This document shows, one piece after another, positions 6,416-10,056 of a DNA stretch of 10,056 nucleotides. Numbering within the stretch: position 1 is the stretch's first letter; each line of letters starts with the position of its first letter. A program made the translations under genes and the position numbers. The DNA is taken from contig JAPLER010000213.1 of NCBI GenBank assembly GCA_026391115.1, forward strand, positions 1 through 10,056. Reading direction: 5' to 3'. The notes under the pieces are model-generated. The model was not told where the DNA came from, searched no databases, and saw nothing but the letters and a program-made list of their open reading frames with translations. This stretch comes from Bacteroidota bacterium (GTDB taxonomy: Bacteria > Bacteroidota > Bacteroidia > Chitinophagales > Chitinophagaceae).

Positions 6416-6536
6416 TCTATTTCTTATCTTTTCTTTTTTTGTGGAAAAAAAGAAAGAAAAAAGCCACAGATTTCGGAATGCAGCCCCGAAATCTGATAGT
6501 GCCTTGATTGGGCTTTTTGTGGATAGTTAAGGTTGG
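6416..6536. repeat. Structured tandem element, copy 1
   Basis: It begins with a CTATTTCTT pyrimidine tract. First comes a perfect 11-bp hairpin (TTTCTTTTTTT 6430-6440, loop GTGG, AAAAAAAGAAA 6445-6455). Then comes a 10-bp stem CAGATTTCGG (6467-6476) with CCGAAATCTG (6486-6495) around the 9-nt loop AATGCAGCC. An outer pairing AAAAAGCC (6458-6465) with GGCTTTTT (6511-6518) can enclose it. The 3' side, a GGC arm followed by a T-run, looks like a rho-independent terminator reading rightwards, so one role could be to end the transcript of the small membrane protein. The second copy follows about 157 bp later. Confidence 0.75.
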
Positions 6537-6560
6537 ACTTTGGTAATTCTATTTCTTTTC

Positions 6561-6692
6561 TCTATTTCTTTTTTGTTCTTTCTCTTTTTCTTTTTTTGTG
6601 GAAAAAAAGAAAGGAAAAAGCCACAGATTTTGGAATGCAGCCCCAAAATCTGATGGTGCCTTGATTGGGCTTTTGTGGATAGTTAAGGTTGG
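6561..6692. repeat. Structured tandem element, copy 2
   Basis: This copy has the same architecture as copy 1: hairpin TTTCTTTTTTT (6587-6597), GTGG, AAAAAAAGAAA (6602-6612); then stem CAGATTTTGG (6624-6633) with CCAAAATCTG (6643-6652) around the identical loop AATGCAGCC; then GATTGGGCTTTTGTGGATAG and GGTTGG. Relative to copy 1 the stem has T at 6631 and A at 6645 in place of C (6474) and G (6488), so pairing is kept. One T is lost in the T-run. A further CTATTTATT pyrimidine tract at 6703 may be the remnant of a third unit. Confidence 0.75.
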
Positions 6693-6757
6693 GTTTTAGA
6701 TGCTATTTATTTTCTTCTTTCTTTCTCTTTTCTCTCTTATTTTAAGGTTTTGCGTCA

Positions 6758-6771
6758 ATGTTATATAACAT
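6758..6771. repeat. Perfect 14-bp palindrome ATGTTATATAACAT
   Basis: A fully symmetric site in the non-coding region about 670 bp before the surface-protein start. It could be a binding site for a dimeric regulator, but the AT-rich composition makes chance plausible, and no repressor gene is nearby. Confidence 0.35.
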
Positions 6772-7033
6772 CAGCTTGGTGTTTTATGCTTTTACAAGCT
6801 ATGTACTATGTTATCTATGTGTCAAGAACAACTGTAAATTATATTAAAAACCCCTTAATTAACTGCATTTCTGCACACGTTCTCGAAAAATTTTTAACAT
6901 TTCTTTAAGATTGCTCTACTTTTACCCACTATACACCTGATGACAGCATACCCTCTATGTTCATCTTTTTGTATGGAATGCCATTTCCAATATTCTAACG
7001 TTATTGCCAAACCCCTGTTAATATTGAGCTGTA

Positions 7034-7047
7034 TGGCTATGTAGCCA
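7034..7047. repeat. Small inverted repeat TGGCTA-TG-TAGCCA
   Basis: A perfect 6-bp inverted repeat with a 2-nt centre, about 400 bp upstream of the surface-protein start. It is not followed by a T-run, so it is not a terminator in the rightward direction. It may be an operator; the support is symmetry alone. Confidence 0.25.
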
Positions 7048-7440
7048 AATGTGTATTACTTAAATATTGCTTGTGTTTATAGTAAATATTTAGTGTAAAG
7101 TAAAAGTTGTCTATTGTGGTTAATGTGTTTTTTAAATAAATACAATACAAAGCAACCATAAGCTTGTTTTAAGCGAAGTAGTTAAAGAACAACTAGGGAT
7201 TGTTTTAATTGGGCAGCAGCACTAGCTTTATAAAATGATGAATGGACAGGTAAAGACAGACAGGCAAGAACAAACGATTGAAAGTACAACAGGACTTTAT
7301 AAATAGTAAAAGAATTAAGAATTAACTTTTTAACGATAACAATTTATTAATTGCCATAAATGAAAGAACTACACACCGAAACTATTGTTTTGCCTACGCA
7401 AACGATGCCCCCAACATTACAAATTAAACAACAATTATAT

Positions 7441-10056
7441 ATGAAAAAAGGATTACTTGCCCTGCTGCTATTGCTATGCAGCTTTTTTGGTGTTAATGCA
7501 CAGAACCCTGTTTATTTAAACACTGGCGATTATGTAGGATTTACTTGGAATTCTATTTCAAGTTCAAATATTCTTAATGCAGGCAGTGGAAATAACACTT
7601 ATCCAACAACTATTAATCAGAGAATAGCTACACCAAGTGGAACTGGAAATAAATTTTTTAGATTTGCTAGTGCTACGAGCAGTTGGACTAACTATGGACC
7701 GACTAGTGCAGACCAGCTCATTACATCTGGTGCTTCACCCACAACCACAGCCAATGGAGGCTCAGTTGCATATTATCTAAATATAGCAAATGCTTCAAGC
7801 AATGTTGTTTTCAATACAAATAGTGGGGCACCTGCTACAGCTAAATTTTTCGCAGCTGAGATACAAGGAACAATACGAACAATCTCAACTGTATCTCAAA
7901 CCCCTTCGATAAGCAATGGGGTTAATCCAGGTCAAACAGTTACTGTTACTGCAACTTTATCTGGCACATTGGCAACAGGACAAGGAGTGTATATTCGTTA
8001 TACAACCAATGCTTTCTCTACTTCAACTATTGCTGCCGCTTCCATTTCGGGTACTACAGCAACATTTACCATTCCATCTGGAACCAACACTGCAAGTGCT
8101 GCTGTAAGTTACTATATTTTTACGTCAGGAACTTCTACTCCTGCATCTACCGATGCAGATTTAATGACTATTAACTATAATAACAATGCAGGTAGCAATT
8201 ATAGCTATACTGTAGGTGCATCTGCAAACTCAAAGCCTTATGTTAGTGTTGGTACAGGTACTGGAGCTTCACCATTGGCTTTTAATACTGCTGCAAGTTG
8301 GCAAGGTGGTCTTGTGCCTGCTGCTTCGTCAAGTGTTATTATTTCAGCAAATGATACAGTTTTAGTATCTGCTGCACCTACAAATACAATCTCAGCTACA
8401 ACTGTTCATGGTACTTTGCGTTCAACATTTACTACTCAAACAGCTACTACAACTTTTGGAACAATGACCGTGTCTGCAACAGGTACTTATGACCATAATA
8501 TGAATGGCGGTGCCATACCTACTGCAACTTGGACAAGTGGTAGCCCTGGTGCAACTTGTTTGATTTCTGGTGTAACTTCTACTGTACCTACTGTAGCTCA
8601 ATTAGCACAGTCTTTTTATAATTTTACCGTTAACAGCCCAATTACTCCTTCAGTAAACTGTACAGGGAATCTGCAAACTATTAATGGAAACTTTAATATC
8701 CTTTCAACAGGATCAGCAGAATTTAGACTTGCATCATCACAAACTTACACTTTGAATATTGGCGGGTCATTAAATATAACTGATACACTGAATTTGGGTA
8801 ATACTAGCAATGGTTTTACAGGTACAGTGAATGTTGCAGGGGATGTAAATGTAACAGGGGCAGGTTGTTTACTGTTAGGAGGTTCATCTAGTGGTTCCGC
8901 AACTATTAATATTAATGGAACAGTTTCGGGAACTACTGGTAAATTGAAAATTAATACTACCTCTGGGGTTGCACAAACTAGCAGTGGAAGTGTAACCATA
9001 AACACAAAAGGAGATTTTGAATTAACGAGTGGAACATTCCAATTCCAAAATAGTTCATCTGGTAGCAAAACCTATGCGTTGAATATAGGTGGCAACTACA
9101 ACCAAACTGGTGGTACTTTTATAGGTGGTAGTAGTAGCTCAATTGCTAATGTTAATTTCACAGGTAATTCTCAAACATCGGTAACTTATACTCAGTCAGG
9201 CGGTACTGTAACTTCTTCATCAATAAAAACTAATTATCTTGTAGACTCGCTTAGAGCATTAACGCTTAACAATGATATTAATGTACTAGCTTCTTCAACA
9301 TTTACAGTTAAAGGTGGTACATTAGACTTAACAACCAATAATTTAACAGGAGCTGGTACTTTTACTATGACTGCAACAGCATTAGGGGCAGTTCCAACAC
9401 TTAGAATTGGCTCTGCTGCTGGTATTGTTTCTAGTGTTGCTTCAGCTACTGGTAGTGTACAAGTTACTGCGGCAAGAAATTTTTTAAGCGGTGCTAACTA
9501 TTCTTACACAGCAACTAGTACTGCAAATACCAATCAGGTAACTGGTACTGGTTTGCCTGCAACGGTAAATACTTTAACTATTGCCAATGCTGGTACAACT
9601 AACAATACAGTTACTTTAACAAATGCTGGTACTACAGCAATATCTTCAACATCTGTTGGTTCTTTAACTTTAACAAGTGGTAATTTAAGATTAACCAATA
9701 GTACCGATACTATATCAATAGCAAGTGGTGGTGGTATTGCTGCAACAAGTGGTAATTTTTCTAGTGCAAGTAGTGGTGGTATTAAATTTTTGGGTACTGG
9801 TACTGTTACTGGTACTGTTGATTTTTATCCAGGTGTTTTACAAGCACCTTCTAGTGCTTTGGGGGTTACTTATAGTAGTGGTTCTACTATAAGAGGTAAC
9901 TTACAATTAAACCTAAATAGTTTTGTTAATGTAACTGCACCGTCTTATGCTTCTGGTTCTACACTAATATATAACAGTGGTACTACTTATGGTAGAAGTA
10001 CAGAGTGGAGTGCCACAAGTGGTGCAGGTTATCCTTTTAACGTAACATTAAGCAAC
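7441..10056 (+). CDS. Large secreted repetitive surface protein / adhesin (3' end beyond window)
   Basis: The reading frame is open from ATG 7441 to the right edge, giving 872 residues so far. Residues 1-20 (MKKGLLALLLLLCSFFGVNA) form a Sec signal peptide, with likely cleavage after Ala20 before Gln-Asn-Pro. The LLLC sequence does not fit a lipobox. Residues 21-145 are an unrecognised N-terminal domain. Residues about 147-260 look like an Ig-like domain (VNPGQTVTVTATLSG, then VYIRYTTNAF, AVSYYIFTSG). Around 281-300 is FNTAASWQGGLVPAASSSVI, a motif common at the start of beta-helix regions in Bacteroidota surface proteins. From about 435 on, the sequence is Ser/Thr/Gly/Asn-rich with periodic short beta strands. 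Such proteins usually end in a type IX secretion sorting domain, which would lie outside the window; this is inference. In-frame ATGs at 7360 and 7405 could add 27 or 12 residues before the signal peptide. Confidence 0.88.
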   Translation, partial: MKKGLLALLLLLCSFFGVNAQNPVYLNTGDYVGFTWNSISSSNILNAGSGNNTYPTTINQRIATPSGTGNKFFRFASATSSWTNYGPTSADQLITSGASPTTTANGGSVAYYLNIANASSNVVFNTNSGAPATAKFFAAEIQGTIRTISTVSQTPSISNGVNPGQTVTVTATLSGTLATGQGVYIRYTTNAFSTSTIAAASISGTTATFTIPSGTNTASAAVSYYIFTSGTSTPASTDADLMTINYNNNAGSNYSYTVGASANSKPYVSVGTGTGASPLAFNTAASWQGGLVPAASSSVIISANDTVLVSAAPTNTISATTVHGTLRSTFTTQTATTTFGTMTVSATGTYDHNMNGGAIPTATWTSGSPGATCLISGVTSTVPTVAQLAQSFYNFTVNSPITPSVNCTGNLQTINGNFNILSTGSAEFRLASSQTYTLNIGGSLNITDTLNLGNTSNGFTGTVNVAGDVNVTGAGCLLLGGSSSGSATININGTVSGTTGKLKINTTSGVAQTSSGSVTINTKGDFELTSGTFQFQNSSSGSKTYALNIGGNYNQTGGTFIGGSSSSIANVNFTGNSQTSVTYTQSGGTVTSSSIKTNYLVDSLRALTLNNDINVLASSTFTVKGGTLDLTTNNLTGAGTFTMTATALGAVPTLRIGSAAGIVSSVASATGSVQVTAARNFLSGANYSYTATSTANTNQVTGTGLPATVNTLTIANAGTTNNTVTLTNAGTTAISSTSVGSLTLTSGNLRLTNSTDTISIASGGGIAATSGNFSSASSGGIKFLGTGTVTGTVDFYPGVLQAPSSALGVTYSSGSTIRGNLQLNLNSFVNVTAPSYASGSTLIYNSGTTYGRSTEWSATSGAGYPFNVTLSN
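8746..9165 (+). repeat. Degenerate protein repeat inside the surface protein (about 24-31 residues per unit)
   Basis: Residues 436-575 contain five or six units. Each opens with a strand of the type hydrophobic-Asn-hydrophobic followed by Gly-x-hydrophobic: TLNIGGSLNIT, TVNVAGDVNVT, TININGTVSG, VTINTKGDFELT, ALNIGGNYNQT, VNFTGN. Each then continues to a Gly/Ser-rich turn such as LGGSSSGS or NSSSGSK. The anchor Asn residues (439, 464, 490, 521, 548, 572) are spaced 25, 26, 31, 27 and 24 apart. This is what a right-handed beta-helix, with about one rung per unit, would give. The DNA itself is too diverged for this to be a recent duplication. Confidence 0.6.

Larger units (their letters stand above)
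6295..7440. other. Long non-coding intergenic region (1.1 kb) rich in repeats
   Basis: No convincing gene lies on either strand. It contains, in order, a threefold 11-mer (6371-6403), two tandem hairpin-bearing units (6416-6692), pyrimidine-rich tracts (6700-6740), a 14-bp palindrome (6758-6771), and a plain AT-rich stretch with a small inverted repeat (7034-7047). From about 7150 to 7440 it becomes the leader of the large surface-protein gene. No exact TTG-N19-TAnnTTTG promoter was found there; the nearest is TACTTTTA at 6917-6924, with one mismatch and no -33 element, so the promoter of the surface protein is unplaced. Confidence 0.7.

Noticed and set aside
6339..6530. Open frame of about 63 codons on the plus strand starting at a TTG
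   Set aside because: It runs straight through the 11-mer triplication and hairpin copy 1, has a non-standard start, and its amino-acid sequence simply reflects the repeats. The second repeat copy does not preserve the frame.
7235..7306. Possible 23-codon peptide (MMNGQVKTDRQEQ...) in the surface-protein leader
   Set aside because: Too short, no ribosome-binding signal, and no recognisable sequence. It could be an upstream reading frame, but nothing supports it beyond having a start and a stop.
7477..7482. Cys13 of the surface protein as a lipoprotein attachment site
   Set aside because: The preceding residues are Leu-Leu-Leu, which do not fit a lipobox (small residue needed before Cys), and a good signal peptidase I site follows at Val-Asn-Ala before Gln21.
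8745..9068. 107-codon open frame on the minus strand
   Set aside because: It is antisense to the surface protein and rich in Pro, Val and Leu, as expected from the complement of Gly/Thr/Asn codons. It is a shadow of the real gene.

Overview
The window is AT-rich and looks like a chromosomal segment from a Bacteroidota bacterium, most likely a member of the Chitinophagales/Chitinophagaceae. This rests on several things. There is a Bacteroidota-type GyrA/ParC paralogue and a DUF1835/DUF3658 protein. The yceD-rpmF-plsX order is present with a Bacteroidota-style YceD. An exact match to the Bacteroidota vegetative promoter (TTG, 19-bp spacer, TAnnTTTG) sits before yceD. Start codons lack strong Shine-Dalgarno sequences, and a very large Ser/Thr/Gly/Asn-rich secreted surface protein closes the window. 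The family assignments come from recognising sequence by eye; no database search was run.

Layout. Positions 1-4148 carry three minus-strand genes: the type IIA topoisomerase subunit A (its C-terminal end runs off the left edge), a DUF1835/DUF3658 protein, and a class I SAM-dependent methyltransferase. A 140-bp divergent spacer holds the strong promoter for the plus-strand yceD-rpmF-plsX cluster (4289-6016), which links a 23S rRNA/L32-associated factor, ribosomal protein L32 and the first step of phospholipid acyl transfer. fabH, often found after plsX, is absent; a 58-residue single-span membrane protein follows instead (6118-6294).

Positions 6295-7440 are a non-coding stretch of over 1.1 kb. 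It holds a three-copy 11-mer, two tandem copies of a roughly 145-bp structured element and two short palindromes. From 7441 to the right edge one uninterrupted reading frame encodes the first 872 residues of a secreted, probably beta-helical, repetitive surface protein.

The genes in the left two thirds are housekeeping or conserved hypothetical. The most unusual material is the repeat content between genes: heptamer arrays at two intergenic sites, a CTTTGTGTCT-type dispersed repeat at two sites, and the tandem hairpin element. In the last, a stem base pair changes from C-G to T-A on both arms between copies, which indicates that the fold itself is conserved. No CRISPR array, tRNA, rRNA, transposase or recognisable defence gene is seen.
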